From contig JAEHOE010000046.1 in assembly GCA_016858145.1 (NCBI GenBank), forward strand, positions 248,001 to 312,000: DNA of 64,000 nt, read 5' to 3'. The notes under the pieces were generated by a model. The model saw nothing but the letters and a program-made list of their open reading frames with translations. It did not search any database and was not told the DNA's origin. This DNA comes from Edaphochlamys debaryana. Lineage: Eukaryota > Chlorophyta > Chlorophyceae > Chlamydomonadales. A program made the position numbers and the translations under genes. Within the stretch, counting starts at the first letter, position 1; every line of letters begins with the position of its first letter. Shown piece after piece: positions 43,918-56,009 of this stretch.

Positions 43918-46900
43918 CTACCGCATGAAGCCCGACTGCAGCACGTCAATCATGTTGTATAGCGTCTTGTCGCTCTTCTCCGCTATCCGCTGCGCCAGGA
44001 ACAGGACCGCGTCCACGGTGCCCTCCGCGTAAGTGGTGCGGCCAATGACGTTGTGCTGGAACTCAAACATGACAGTGCCATCCCCGGACGTGAGCTGCAG
44101 GCAGAGGAAGGGGCGGGGAGGGGTGGAAAGGGAGGCGGCGTGAGGAACCTGGGGGGGGGGGCCTTCGGGGAAGCGGCTGGCAGGGCCCTGGGGCTGCAGA
44201 GACCCCTCCACGCAGCAGATAAGCCCCGCCGGGGATCCGTGACCAGACCTGAAGCGCTGAAGCCCAGGGCATGGGCCATCCACCAAGCCGCCACTGACTC
44301 AAGTGCGGCTGCTTTCCCTGTCTCTTTGCCCCGCCCCCTCTGCCCCGCCCTTTCCTCCCGCTCCGGGCCCCCCTCGGCCCACCTGGTACGTGTGGTATGC
44401 GTGGCCATTGATGGCGGACTCGGGCACGTGCATGCGCTCCACCTGGGCCGGAGCGGGGGAGGCAGAGGAACGGTGACGAAGACAGGGACCAATCAAGAGG
44501 CAGCAGCGAATGAGGCGGGCGGCTGAATGAGCCGCTGTACGCTTATGACAGAGTTGCTTGGTAGGCATAGGCACAGCCCCCGTTGCTTCGGCGCCCTCCG
44601 CTGCTGGGGCCCACAGGGGCCCGCAGGAGCCCACCTGCTCCTTGGGCTCGCGCACGAGCTCGATCTGGGACACGTCAAAGGGGATGCCCAGCTCCACGAA
44701 CGACTGGACCACGGCCTGGTGGGCGGAGGGGAGGGCAGGAGGAGGCCGGAGGGAGGCTTTCAAAAAGGGCTTCCGGCTTGTCACCAGGGGGAGGCACCCG
44801 GCGGCTGCACGGCTCGAAAGGCCCCCAGGCCCCCCGTAACAACCGCGGAAGCCAATCTTCCGTAGAACTATCTCTATTGAAGAGACCTAGGCCCTCCACA
44901 GCCCCGCTCGCCTTGGCAGTGCCCGAGGTGTCCTTCTTGGTGGACTGGTGCGACTCCACCACCTTGAGCTTGTAGCCCGAGAAGGCGCCCGGGAACTGCT
45001 TGGCCATCATGTCCATCATGGCCTGGGCGGAAAGGAGGGAGGGGGGAAGGGGGGAGGACGAGGGAGAGGATAGGAGGGGTGGGGGGTGTTTGAGCGCAGT
45101 GGGATCGCCTCCCCTCGCCAGGCACAGCAGCGGGCCCAGGGCCCATGACTCCGCAGTACGAGGGCAGCGGGAATCGGGGGCAGAGGGGAATTGCAGCAAC
45201 CCACGGGAGCGCAACGCCGCCTAGCCCCGTGCCCGCACCTGGAAGGCCACGATCTGCTTGCCCATGTTGGGGGCAATGACGGCGTAGGTCTTGGCAGCCT
45301 GGACCTGAGCGGACGCGCAGCGGAGGGCAGCATACGGGTGCAATCGGCACTGGCACTGAACCAAGACAACCAAATGCGCAGGAGAGGCTTGCCCACAGAT
45401 CGACGCCCAACACGCCTCCAGTGCAGAGCAGGTCGATCGGAGCTTCCGCCCACGTCTGGCGCCACGACCCACTCCCCACCCATCCCCCGGGCAACCTGCC
45501 CCCAAGCGGTTGCTAAGCCGAGGTCCAAGCGCCTGCCCATGGCTTCTGCCCAACACTCCCAACACCACCCCCAGCCCCGCCCTGGGCGCCCCACATCACA
45601 GCCCTGCCCTCTGCGCCCCACACCACACAGCCGCGCCGTGCCCCACCTGCGCCAGGATCTTGGCGCGGTCGCCCCCGGTGGTGCCCATGACGAAGGGCGT
45701 GTCGTGCTTGGTGTAGAAGTCGACCATGCCGTGGATGGCGTCGGGCAACGTGTAGTCCACCATGACTAGGTTGGGGTACTGCTTCTTGAGCTGCTGGACC
45801 TGGGGTGAGCGGGTGGGGGTGGAGGGAGGAGGGTGGAGGGTGAGGTGGGGTGGGGTCGGGTGGGTGGAGGGAGGAGGAACCAGTTGAGGTGGAGGGAGGG
45901 AGGGAGCAGGGGATGGCATGTGAGGCAAGGGATGGGTAAGGGCATGCGGCAGCGACTGTGAGGGGCCCGCCACGCGAGTCGCGGCTGGGCTGTCCCCGGC
46001 GTCCCCTTCCTCCGAGAGCCTGGCCGCGCGTCCGGCCAGCGCCGTGGCATGCCCGAGAAAGACACCCGCGGTCCCGTGTCCACCGACAGTCCCCACGTGT
46101 CCATGCCATGCCCACAGGGCCGCCCCAGGGTGCCTGCACGATCGCCCCAGCGGTCTCACGGGCTGCCGCCCCTTGCGCAGCCAGGGAAGCGCCAGGGCAG
46201 CGCCGTACCTTCTCGTCCCGCGTCGCCGGGGGCACGAGCTCCATCTTGACGTCTTGTACCGACACGTGGCTCTTGTCCACCGTGTCGGACGGGCCGCACA
46301 GGGTGTACGGCACCACCTCCACGCCCGCCCGCATGGCGGCCTCAGCCACGGCCTGGCCCATCTTGCCCGTGCAGCTGGGGGTTTGTGGTGTGGGGGGTCC
46401 AGGAGGGTATGTAATTGGTTGGGGTCGTGTGGGTTGGGGCAGTTAAAGTCGGAGAGGAGGGCGCAGGCAAAAGAGAGGGAGAGTGGGGCATGAGAGTACA
46501 CTAGCAGGCTGGAACCCAAGACCTGGGAGACATGGCACAGGGGCTTGAGGTCGGAAGACCGGTAGTCAGACGAGGCCGACAGAGGCCTCACTGAGCTGAT
46601 ACGCCCCGCTGCAGGGGATGTGACAGTATGCACATCCGATAGGCTGGGGGTGCAGCACTGATGCTCTGACCGTTCTGCTGCTTCCATGCGCGCTGAGCGA
46701 GGCTTAGAGGCATCCAATGCGGAATGCTCTCAAGGAAGGCCTCTGGCCAGCGTCGGCGGAAGGGGGGGGGAGGTTCTGTGGGTGGGGCCCTCGAACAAGG
46801 CCCAAGAGGCTGCCCCGGTATCCCGCCGCACACCCCATCGCTATTAACCCTTGTGAGTCGACGTCTGGTGTGATGCGCACCTGTTCACCATGAGTTGCAC

Positions 46901-47005
46901 CTTCGGCTTGCTGCTCGCCATGGTGACCACGGCCGTGCGCGAGCACCGAGCGCGCCGAGTGCCAGCGGCAGCTTGCACAGACCTAAGTTGCTGACGAGCG
47001 AGCAT
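43918..47005 (-). CDS. DAPB: 4-hydroxy-tetrahydrodipicolinate reductase (DapB), plastid
   Basis: Second dedicated step of the plastid lysine (diaminopimelate) pathway; reduces HTPA with NAD(P)H. Exons (descending): 47005-46881, 46374-46209, 45799-45647, 45304-45239, 45022-44912, 44715-44635, 44442-44383, 44094-43918, summing to 313 codons (312 aa). The N-terminus (MLARQQLRSVQAAAGTRRAR) is a plastid transit peptide. The nucleotide-binding loop is VQLMVNSCTGKMGQAVAEAA. Further family blocks are FVMGTTGGDRAKI, VIAPNMGKQIVAFQ and the active-site region KVVESHQSTKKDTSGTAKAV (the plant-type version). The C-terminus has GRTTYAEGTVDAVLFLAQR. The intron after exon 5 uses a GC donor (AAG|GCGAGC), confirmed by frame continuity. 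Confidence 0.97.
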
Positions 47006-47472
47006 TCTGGGTAGTATTCGGTGTGTCGCGCTAAGGCAGAAGGCAACGGCGATTGTGCACACCGGCGGCGGGAAGTGTCGCTGACAGGTCAATGCAAGTC
47101 ACGGAGAGTGATGGTAATCTGGACCTCGAATTGCGGCAGGCTGGGGGCTGATCGGCCGGCTGCAAGCCGCATCGTCGCACGCTGCCAAACCCCATGCGGA
47201 CGCGCGAGGGCCCCCGACCCCGCCGACGCCCCCGAGCCTGCACACCTGTCCGCTGTGCTCCCACCGTTCACACCCCACGTCCACGGTCACAGAGGGTCGC
47301 CCTTTCTTTGTTCCGCTCATACGAGGACCAACGACAGGAAGCCCTTTCAGTAGCCCTCCCAACCCTGCACAGCATATTGCTAGAGTCTCAGTCGGTAGCA
47401 GGTCGCTGAGGCTTCGTAAACGAGCAGAGGCGGGCTCGCCAATCTCTAGACCGTGTCCGCCTCTACGCAACC
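47006..47472. promoter_or_regulatory. Divergent promoter region DAPB / SF3B5
   Basis: 467 bp between divergent start codons, including both 5' UTRs. Mixed GC content; no motif can be assigned by eye. Confidence 0.5.
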
Positions 47473-47760
47473 ATGGCGACCCTTTCGGACCGCCTGAACA
47501 TCAACAGCCAGATTGAGCATCTGCAAGCCAAGTATGTGGGCACCGGGCACGCGGACCTGACCAAGTTCGAGTGGGCGCTCAACATCCACCGCGATAGCTA
47601 CGCTTCCTACGTGGGCCACCACAACATGGTCTCTTACTTCGGCGTGGTGGAGAACGAGTCCATCGGGCGCGTCAAGTACGAGTTCCTGCAGCGCATGCTG
47701 CTGCCTTGCGGCCTGCCGCCCAAGGCCCAGGACCAGAGCGAGGACGAGGAGGAGAAGTAA
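47473..47760 (+). CDS. SF3B5: Splicing factor 3B subunit 5 (SF3b10), single exon
   Basis: Small subunit of the SF3b complex of the U2 snRNP, helping recognise the branch site. Uninterrupted 95-codon frame from ATG 47473 to TAA, close to the usual ~86 aa. It keeps the family core: INSQIEHLQAKYVGTGHADL, TKFEWALNIHRDSYASYVGH, YFGVVENESIGRVKYEFLQR and MLLPCGLPP. The tail is acidic (SEDEEEK). The ATG context (GCAACCATGGCG) is strong for green algae. It is the only clear intronless gene in the window. Confidence 0.98.
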   Translation: MATLSDRLNINSQIEHLQAKYVGTGHADLTKFEWALNIHRDSYASYVGHHNMVSYFGVVENESIGRVKYEFLQRMLLPCGLPPKAQDQSEDEEEK

Positions 47761-48628
47761 ACGCCGCGGAGCACAAGAACAGCTCAGGGAGCAGGCTCAG
47801 CGCCGGCCGTGGCACCACGGGGTGACGCTGGGGCAAGGGGGCGGACGACAGGGTACGTGCCGCCCAGGGACTAAGGCCGGCCCCCTTGCGGGAGCGGATC
47901 TCTTGCGACCCTAGCGACCACTTGGCGCCGGGGCAAGACGGGTTGACGGCAGGGTATGTACCGCCACGGGGCCACCTGACCGCAACCAGTGCGGCCATTC
48001 CGCGGGGGCGGCGTCCTTGCAACCAAAGCCGACGTTTGACGTGGCGGTTAGCGACGGCAATGAGGCGTGGCAGCGCCCAGTATGTGGGTAGTTGCTGGCT
48101 GCATTCTTAATGTGCTACACTTTGAAGTGAGGGGTGGATAGCGGACGGCCGTTGCATCGGGTTGGAGCCGGGGGCTTGAGGCCCTGTCGTGCTGGTCAGG
48201 GCGAGGGGGCCCCAGGGGCCACTGGTCTGCTGTGGTTGGGAGGACAGGACGGGCGATGTTGGACATGAGACGCTACAGGCCAGGAGCGCATTGCGCTGGC
48301 CGTTGGGCCGGTCACGTACGAGGGTGTAAGCTAACAGTCAGGCCGGATCCATGTTGCGTCCCGTGCTCCCGGCGTTCGTGAGGCTTAGCAAGCCTGCCGG
48401 GCTGCGGGGGGTTCGCTTGGTCTGGCCAGGGACTCTGGGAGGGTCTGCCCGGAGGGCTCGTGCAGTGTCCAGACAGCCATCACCTCAAGTGTGCTCCTGC
48501 TCATCTCTCCTGCCGACCCTCCATGAGCACCAGCGCTAGCCACTACCACCAGACTCGGTTCACGAGCATCAAGCGAACTGTTCCCACGCAGCCTTACGTG
48601 AACACCGCCACTCCACACACACCACCCG
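47761..48628. other. SF3B5 3' UTR and convergent intergenic region
   Basis: Contains the SF3B5 3' UTR; a possible TGTAA polyadenylation signal lies at 48325-48329. A pair of similar segments, each with ACGGGGTGACG or ACGGGTTGACGGCAGGGTA-like sequence, occurs at about 47816-47870 and 47935-47985. No exon recognised. Confidence 0.45.
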
Positions 48629-51543
48629 TCACGGCCTCGCCCCGACCTGCTGGACCCCCAGCTCCGCCCCCCGCTCCAGCGCTCCCCGCAGCGCCGCCAC
48701 CACCGCCTCCAGGACCACCGCCGCCCCCCTCTCCACGTAGTCGTGCCCCGCGCCCGCCAGCCACACGACGGCGCAGGGGCCCCCCACGTGCCGCCGCCAC
48801 GCCTCCAGCTGCGGATGGGGAGCGGGCTCTACGACGAGGATAACAATAAGGCAGAGAGCCTCATTCGGGGAGAGATGGATGTGGCATTCGGGCAAAGTTG
48901 GATGACGGGGTTTGCATGAAGGCCAGGCTGTGGATAGGGGAAGTTTGCTTGGGGCTTGCGGGGAACCGGGTGGTTGCCTCCTGTCAGCCCATGCATGCCC
49001 CCATGGCCCCGCTCCGCCCATGGGCCCCCCATTGACGCACCTGCTCTCGCGTGTAGCGCGCGTCCCTCTCCCCGCCTACCACCGTGACGGGCACGGACAG
49101 GGGTGGGTTGGTGGGCGGTAGCTGTTGGCCACGGGAATGCGTGGGAGCACGCGGACAATCGGGTGTGAACGAAGGGAGTCGCGGCACAGGCTTGCATGCC
49201 GGGGTGTCAAGGGAGTCACGGCACAGGCTACCAGGCTGCGGTAGGGAGTGCCGCGTACCCACCGCCTGACGCCCTGTGAACACCACCTACACCTCAGACT
49301 TGCTTGCTGCTGCCCTGACCCCTGACAAACCGGTCACCTGCGCCTCTAGCTCGCTGCTGGTAGCGGGTCAACCCATCGCCTGCCACGCTTCCAGCCGCAA
49401 CGCCACCCAGCGCCCATGCACCCCCGCGCCCCAGCCCGCCGCCAACCTGGTAGGTCTCCGTGAGGCGGAAGTCGGCTCGCAGCACGGGCCACAGCCGCTC
49501 ACGAATGGCGGGGTGCGCCTGCGGGACCGCAGCCGGAGGGTGTAGAGCAAAGCGCAGTGCACGAGGGCACGCTCGGCTCCATGCCCCACTCCCCTCGACT
49601 CCCCCCAGACACCATGCGGCCATGGCAAGGCAGTAAGGCAGCTGGGGGATAAAAGCCACGCTCCTTGGAGTCCTTGCAGTCGCCATGATCCTTCTGCGTC
49701 GTTACTCGCGAGGCCTGTTCCCAACACTGCCGCTGTGTTCCCGGGACCCAAGCCGTACCAGGTGCGGGTTGGCGCTGCCGTACCGGGCGGTGAAGGCCGC
49801 CCAGAAGGCCTCGCACGAGGGCAGGGCGTGCAGGCGGGTGGGGTCGGGGTCGTCGGCCGCGGCGTAGAGGTGGGGCGCTCTGTACCGGCAGCAGGGCAAG
49901 GGGCAACTGGGTGAGTCGAACGGAGCTTGGGATAGTCACTCGGCTGGCGCCACACGAGCTGACATGGTACGATGCGTCTGCCCCCCGACGCCCCAGCCCC
50001 AAGCCCCCAGCCCCCAACTCCCACCGTATGCCCGACACGAACACGTGCACCGGCAGCGGCATGCCGGTCCGCATCAGGGCCTGCGTGGGGGTCATCGCGG
50101 CCCTGTCAGCAACCCTGGCTCCGATACGACGTCCTTGGTGAGGGTAAGCGCTGACGGGCCTGAACCCACAGTACACCACGCAGTCACTGCGTGTTGGCCG
50201 ACCGCCGCTGACCCACACAGTGGACCTGACCCACACAGCGCAGAGGAAGGCGGGATCCAGATCCAGAGCACCCACCTGCACCACCTCGTACGCGATCCAG
50301 CCGCCCATGCTGTGGCCGAACACCGCGTACGGCGGCCAGCCCCTGCGCAATTCGACCAAAGGCGACTGAAGGTGAGTGTCTTTCCTTACCACACGCAAAT
50401 GGTCCCCCGACCTTCCCCGGACCCTTCCCCGCGCCAAAACCAAGACCCCCGACGCCCATGCCCTGACTCCATGCCCATACCGCTTCCCCCGCACTCATGC
50501 CCCGCTTACACGCCTCGCCTAACGCCTCAGCCTCGGGGCCCCTCCCAATCACCCGCTGCATGCACCTGCGCTCCTGTACCCGCGCCACCACGCCTGCGAT
50601 GTCCCCCGCCAGCGCCAGGAGGCTGCCCGCGCACGGCTCCCGCAGCCGGCTGTTGCGGCCCGGCAGCTCCAGGGCCAGAACCTTGGAGGCAGGGGGAGGG
50701 GTTGGGGGAACGGGGGGGGGGGGGATGAGGGGCTGAGGGGGTAAGGGGGGTAGGGGCGAGGGTGGGCGGCGAGGTATGGTCCGAGCTAGCCTGTCGGCAT
50801 CTTAAGTTGAGCGTGCTTGCCGTCACGCACCTCAACCCGCACGCCCCGCTCCGCCAGTGCCTGCTCCCAGGGGTGGTACACGTAGGCTCCCATGCCCGCC
50901 TGCAGGGGGGCGGGGGTAGGTGGGGCGGGGCGCGGGGCCGTGTCCAGGGGGGACCGTAACTCTCAAAGGTCGTGAGGATAAGGGGGGCCTGCTGATCGTG
51001 TAAGCGCGAGAGATACATGACCCAGAAAACGCTGAGACCTGTTTCCCCCCTAAGACCGGATGCGTGCCCTTGCGACCCGGGAACCCAGGGCTGCCCAGCG
51101 GCACAGCTGCAGCGGCTGCAGCTGAGCTGATACGCCTTTTCCCCCCCCCCCTCTGCCAGGGATATGCACAGTCCCCGGCCTGATGCATGCGATACTACCT
51201 GGGGGATGCAGTACAGGAGGACTTGGGCTCCGCAGCCGGCCCCGCCGCTGAGTCCGCTACGGTCCGTGGCCCCGGCAGCAGCAGCCGACGCTGGCGGGGG
51301 GCTCTTCCGCGGGGGTCTCAGCACCCAGGGCCCGAAGTCCTCATCAACCCGCTTGCTGCTGGCCGATGCACCTCCGCCTTCACCTGGACCCCCGCCGCCC
51401 CCACCGGGACTATCCTGTGTTGCTGTACCGCCAGCTGGACGCAGCAGCGGGGCGGGGGCCGCCGCGGTCGCTGCCTGCGGCTCTGGCCCCGCGGCTGCGG
51501 CGGTCGGGGAGCCCCCGCCCGCGCAGTCTTGAGAGCTGGCCAT
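48629..51543 (-). CDS. Type II thioesterase-like alpha/beta hydrolase (GrsT/TEII family)
   Basis: Hydrolase of the class that releases or proofreads acyl chains on polyketide and peptide synthases or fatty acid synthase. Exons (descending): 51543-51199, 50899-50831, 50681-50580, 50365-50276, 50080-50025, 49879-49759, 49518-49447, 49121-49041, 48808-48629, summing to 372 codons (371 aa). The first ~90 residues are Gly/Ala/Pro-rich, without an obvious targeting signal. The domain then runs: QVLLYCIPQAGMGAYVYHPW, VLALELPGRNSRLREP, and the nucleophile elbow YAVFGHSMGGWIAYEV (catalytic Ser). Lid and substrate regions follow with PVHVFVSGIRAPHLY and LRADFRLTETYQ. The strand before the acid is VPVTVVGGERDARYTREQ and the catalytic His is in LAGAGHDYVE. 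The acceptor before exon 3 is AAG rather than CAG. Confidence 0.9.
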
Positions 51544-52187
51544 GCGAAGGATACAGCAAGGCGGAGAAGGTCTGGTCGCAGCGGTCGCAGGGGAGGGAGG
51601 GAGTCCGCGCCCAGGGAGCCCGCGCCCGGCTGGGCCCGTCCGAGGGGCGGTCCGCGACGGGGAGGGACGCGATGGTCCTCCGGGCCACCGCTCGAGCGTG
51701 TGATGTGTTTTGCAAGGGGAGCAAGAAGAGATTAGGAAAGCGAGGGGGAAAGCAAAGCGGAGCCGGGTCGCGTGGGGCCAGAGGTCAGAGGACGGGATTG
51801 CGAGGGGGTGCCAGATCGCGCGACGCAGCCAACCCGGCGCTGGTCGGAAGGCGACTCGCTTGTGCTCACCGACTTGGCTCGACCCATTGCTACTCTTGCA
51901 CCCATACCACAATTCTGTCGCTGAGCTCTCGCACTTGCGCCGCGAGCACTTGGGCACCTGCGCATGCTGGCGGGCGTGCCCCGCGAAGAGGCGCCTGCCT
52001 AGCTCCAACCGACTCGAGCAGCTTGCACACTACGTAGCAGACACCATGCGCTAGGAGGGAGCTTGAGCCCGCTGGCGAGACGGTTCGTCGCATGCCAGCA
52101 TGGGTAAGCGAGCGGCGACCACAAGCTCGGCCTGCACCTGCGCGGATACCTCTAGCGTGGGGTGCTAAAGCGGCCGGGGAGCGTACG
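51544..52187. promoter_or_regulatory. Divergent region between thioesterase and coiled-coil gene
   Basis: 644 bp between the two divergent start codons chosen here. An alternative in-frame start for the + gene (52092) shortens it. No single motif stands out. Confidence 0.4.
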
Positions 52188-55100
52188 ATGAGGAGCATAG
52201 GTCTGGACTTCATGGCCAAGCGCGACTACCTACGTAGGCGTTGCGGGGTGTCCCCTCTCAAAGCCCCAGCACAGCCCCGGCACCTGCTGTTTCCTGCTTC
52301 ACTGGACACAAATCCCTTTCGCCCACGACCCGTCTGGGATTTCACGGCTGATGCTCTTGTCTATGCAACAACAACAAACAACAGACGCCCCGCCCAGCCC
52401 AGCCCGCCCAGCCCCCCCCACACCGGCCCCTAATGCCAACTGGCCGTCGCTCGCACGCAGGTGGCACGTACTGCGCGCTGTGGGTGCCCGGCACCGCCCC
52501 GCCGTTTGGAGGCGAGCGGACTTGGGAGGTCACGTATCCGGAGCATGAGCGGTGGGATACCACGTGGCACGACTACTTCCCCCCGGATGACTTGAGCGGC
52601 AACAGGGTCAGAGGGGCTTGGGGGACAGGTCTTGGGCTTAAGCGTTGCTTGGGCTGCGGGCGGAGGCCTGCGTGGGTGGGGGCATGGCACGACTCCATGC
52701 GACAGCAGCCCTCAGCAGCAGAGAGACCATGTCCGCCCCCGGGTTAAAAACAGGGGTGCAGGGCAAGCGAGTGCGCGAGGGCACGGCCGCCCCCCGGGTG
52801 GCGGGATGTCGGCGTTCGCCTCCGCGCTTGCCCTGACCTTGCCTGACGCCACCCAGACGCAATGCCCGCCGCGTGTCCCCTGTGACGCCCCTGCAGAGCT
52901 TCAGGGCGCAGTACGACAGCTACCTCACCCGCTGGCCCGACCTGTTCAGGTGAGGCTGGGGGGGGGGAGGGCAATCGCAGCGGTTGCAGGGCGGGGTCTG
53001 CTTGCGGGTCTTGTGGGGTGCGACCGGGCGCAGAGGGAAACCGGAGAGGACGCGGGCTCCCCTGGGCAGGGAAGCCTCCTGCTGCTGCACTGAGCTTGAC
53101 CCAACGTGTGCCATTGCTCATAACGCCGTGCAGGGGAAAGTTCCCTGGTGAGGATCGCAGCTCGTGGAGTCGAGCTGGCTGGAGTAGAAAGCAGTCCTGC
53201 TGGGATGCGGGGCCGGGGGCCCTCGGGGGCCACAGCAACGGGTCATAACTCGTAAGGCGTAAGCCGCGTAGATGCCAATAGGGGCTCGTTGGCGTGCAGG
53301 GCTCCAGAGCCCTGTCTTCGTATAACCTCCGCTGACCCGCCGCGCACCCTCTTGCATTTCCCCGCTTACAGACTTCTTCGGTTCAGATGTGCGGGTAGGC
53401 CGGGCTCAGAGGGTTACCTTCCTGAGATGACCCTCTGCCGTGCGGCCCAATGCCAGTCCACGCCATGCCCGCCTCCTCGCTCCCCCCCCCTCCGCTTCAC
53501 TCCCCCCACCACACATCCTCCCCCTGCTCCTTCTCCTCCTTGAATCAACCAAACCCCAAGATATGTCGGACTGGGTGCATCTATCCTTGAGCCCAACCCC
53601 CTTCGCCCCTCGCGGCCCCCAGGCCTACGTGCTGTCCGCCCAGGAGGGCTACCCCTTCGGCCGGGAGCTTCGCCGCGTGGTGGCAGCGGGGGGCGTGCTG
53701 GCGGCGGCGGAGAAGGCGGCGCAGCAGGAGGCGGACGAGGCGAGGGCCGCCGCGCGGGCGCGGTTCGCCCTGCTGAACCCCAACGTGGGCGGAGAGGGCG
53801 GCACCAAGATCGACGTGAGGCGCCGGGACTCAAAGGCTCGCGGTCACTGGGGCCCGGGTTGGGGCTGGGGCTCCCGGTCACGTCCAAAAGTGCCCACTTG
53901 TTTGGAACTGGGCAGTCTCTGGGGTCTGGGGCCATCCAGTGCTTGGTAACCCCGCGCCTCCCGCGCCGCCGCTGTGGCCATACTCCTGAGAACCCTGTCC
54001 GGCGATCCACCTCCCTCCCTGCTCCCCTCTACCCCTCGCCTCGACCCCGTGCCCGCAGCTCATCTGCCTGCGCACCCCCGCCCAGCGGGCCGCCTGGACC
54101 GACCGCCTGCTGGCCAGCACGGAGGCGCGGAGGCGGAGGGCCATGGCGGAGCTGTACGGCACCAAAGTACGGCATCGGATGACTCATAGGGCCGTACAGC
54201 TGGAGTTATGTAGAGTCTGACTGTTATTTGGCGCCGGAAGTGGGTCGTCACGCACGGCTGATGCGGGGGAAAAAGGATCGAGACCGCTCCTGACTAGCTA
54301 TAGCTTTGCATGCCGTCATTGCAGTCTGTCCCTGGCTGCTCGACCCATTCTCATCATAAGGTTACACTGCCTCGATTGCAGGCGCCTGCGGAGCCCCCGG
54401 CTCCGCCGCCCGAGGAGCCCGAGCCCCCATCCAAGAGCCTTGGCGAGCAGGCCGCGGAGGTCCAGTGGCGGGACAAGGAGCAGGCTCTCAAGGTGGGGAT
54501 ATGGCGGGTGCCCAAAAGGGCTCCGTCACGCACGGCGCCCTATCAACCCTACCCTCCCTCCACCAAACCGCACCTACACACAGCCAGCAAATTGCAGCCT
54601 GTGCCGTGCAGCGCACTGTGCTATTACCGGACTGACCCTCAGGCCTGCGGTGCACGCATGGGTTTGGGCACGCTTTTGGAGCCGACCAGGCCCTCAACAC
54701 TTGACCTTTGTGCTACGCGCCGTCCCACGTTTCACGGTCACAGAAACAAATCGCTCTGGAGCGTCAGGCGCGGGAGGAGGCGGTGCTGCTGCTGCGAACG
54801 CGCACACAGCAGCTTGCTGAGCTGGCGGGGGCCAAGCGGACGGAGCGGGACGAGATGATCGAGAAGCTGCGGGTGGGTGGGGGGTGGGCGGGACGGGTGC
54901 GGTTGGGCGGATACTGATAGGATATGTGGGTAGGTGGGGGTGTGAAGGTAGGTGGGAAGGCTGGTGGGCTCGTCAGGTGGGTGGAGGTGGGGGGAAGGGT
55001 GAGCGGCCGGCAGCGAGACCGACGCCTGGTCTGGTGTGCTCTGCCGTGATGCGTAGCCGCGGGGGGGGGGGGTAACGGCGGGTGGTTGAACCAGGAAACC

Positions 55101-56009
55101 GCGGGCGGGCGTCGAACTCTTGCACTGGCATGGAGAGCGTCCTACTGACCTCCGACTAGGCCGCCGCACCCCGGCACCTGCCGCTTCTCGCCACTAGAGC
55201 CTCCCACCTCCACCTCCGCCACCTTCACCCCACCGCCTTCACCCCAAACGCTGCCCGCACCGTAGGACCTCATCGCCAAGCTCAACTCGCTCAAGGACAC
55301 GTCAGAGTCTCGGTGCGTGGCTGGCCCCGCCGGGTCATACCCTGGGCCCCGGGTAACAGAGCGGACCGCTTGTGACGGAGGAAGCGACCGGGCCACACCG
55401 GTGCACCGTGCATGGGAACAGCAAGCGATGCCATGTGTGCAACGGCACATAGCCAGGGTCCGCGTCTGTCCCACATCCACCCTGTGCCCATGCCCCTCTG
55501 ACCGCTCGCCTTTTGGACCCGCCTCGTGGCTTGTGTTACTGTTCTCACAGGGAGGCGGAGCTGGTGCGGGAGCTCCAGCGCTTACAGCTGCTGCAGATGG
55601 AGGAGGCACGCGAGGCGCGGAGAAAGGCACAGGCGCGTGTGGGCAAGGCGGGAAGACCCTGGCATGGAGATGTGTTTGGGGGGCACTAACGAGCCACTGG
55701 CTGAAGCTCTGGGGCCCCAGCAGGCCGGGTCGCGGCCTCGCGGCCGTCAGAGCGCAAATGCGCAGCCGCTGAGGCAGAACAGCCTAGCGCATGAGCACAA
55801 GCAACTGCTCCTACAATGCCACTTACCCTTCACCCGTTTTTACTCCATCCTCCCACCCTCCCGCACACTCCCTCCCCTGCTGTGTGGCGCAGGAGGCGGA
55901 GGCGGAGGCCGGCCGGCGGGCGGTTTCGGAGGTGGCAGGCTGGCGCCGCACCGCCACGGACGTGGTGGGGCGGCTGCAGTCCCGCCTGGACGGTACGGCG
56001 CAGGGCTGA
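52188..56009 (+). CDS. Unrecognised protein with C-terminal coiled coil, multi-exon
   Basis: Exon fragments in one direction, joined by plausible splice sites. N-terminal exon from ATG 52188: MRSIGLDFMAKRDYLRRR, then LDTNPFRPRPVWDFTADALV. Next 52454-52606: TYCALWVPGTAPPFGGERTW, PEHERWDTTWHDYFPPDDLS. Then ~52896-52950 (FRAQYDSYLTRWPDLFR), ~53622-53815 (AYVLSAQEGYPFGRELRRVV and an Ala/Glu helix), ~54059-54166 (LICLRTPAQRAAWTDRLLAS), ~54382-54492 (Pro/Glu-rich), ~54748-54870 (IALERQAREEAVLLLRTRTQ), ~55265-55315, ~55551-55632 (EAELVRELQRLQLLQMEEAR) and ~55894-56009 ending LDGTAQG. The second half is strongly helical coiled coil. The conserved Trp-rich N-terminal part and coiled-coil tail would suit a cytoskeletal or ciliary protein, but that is a guess. 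The start could be 52092. Confidence 0.65.

Noticed and set aside
50527..52008. 493-codon minus-strand open frame as one exon
   Set aside because: Only its part from ATG 51543 to the donor at 51199 is exon 1 of the thioesterase. The rest runs through introns and upstream DNA; conserved exons in other frames replace it.
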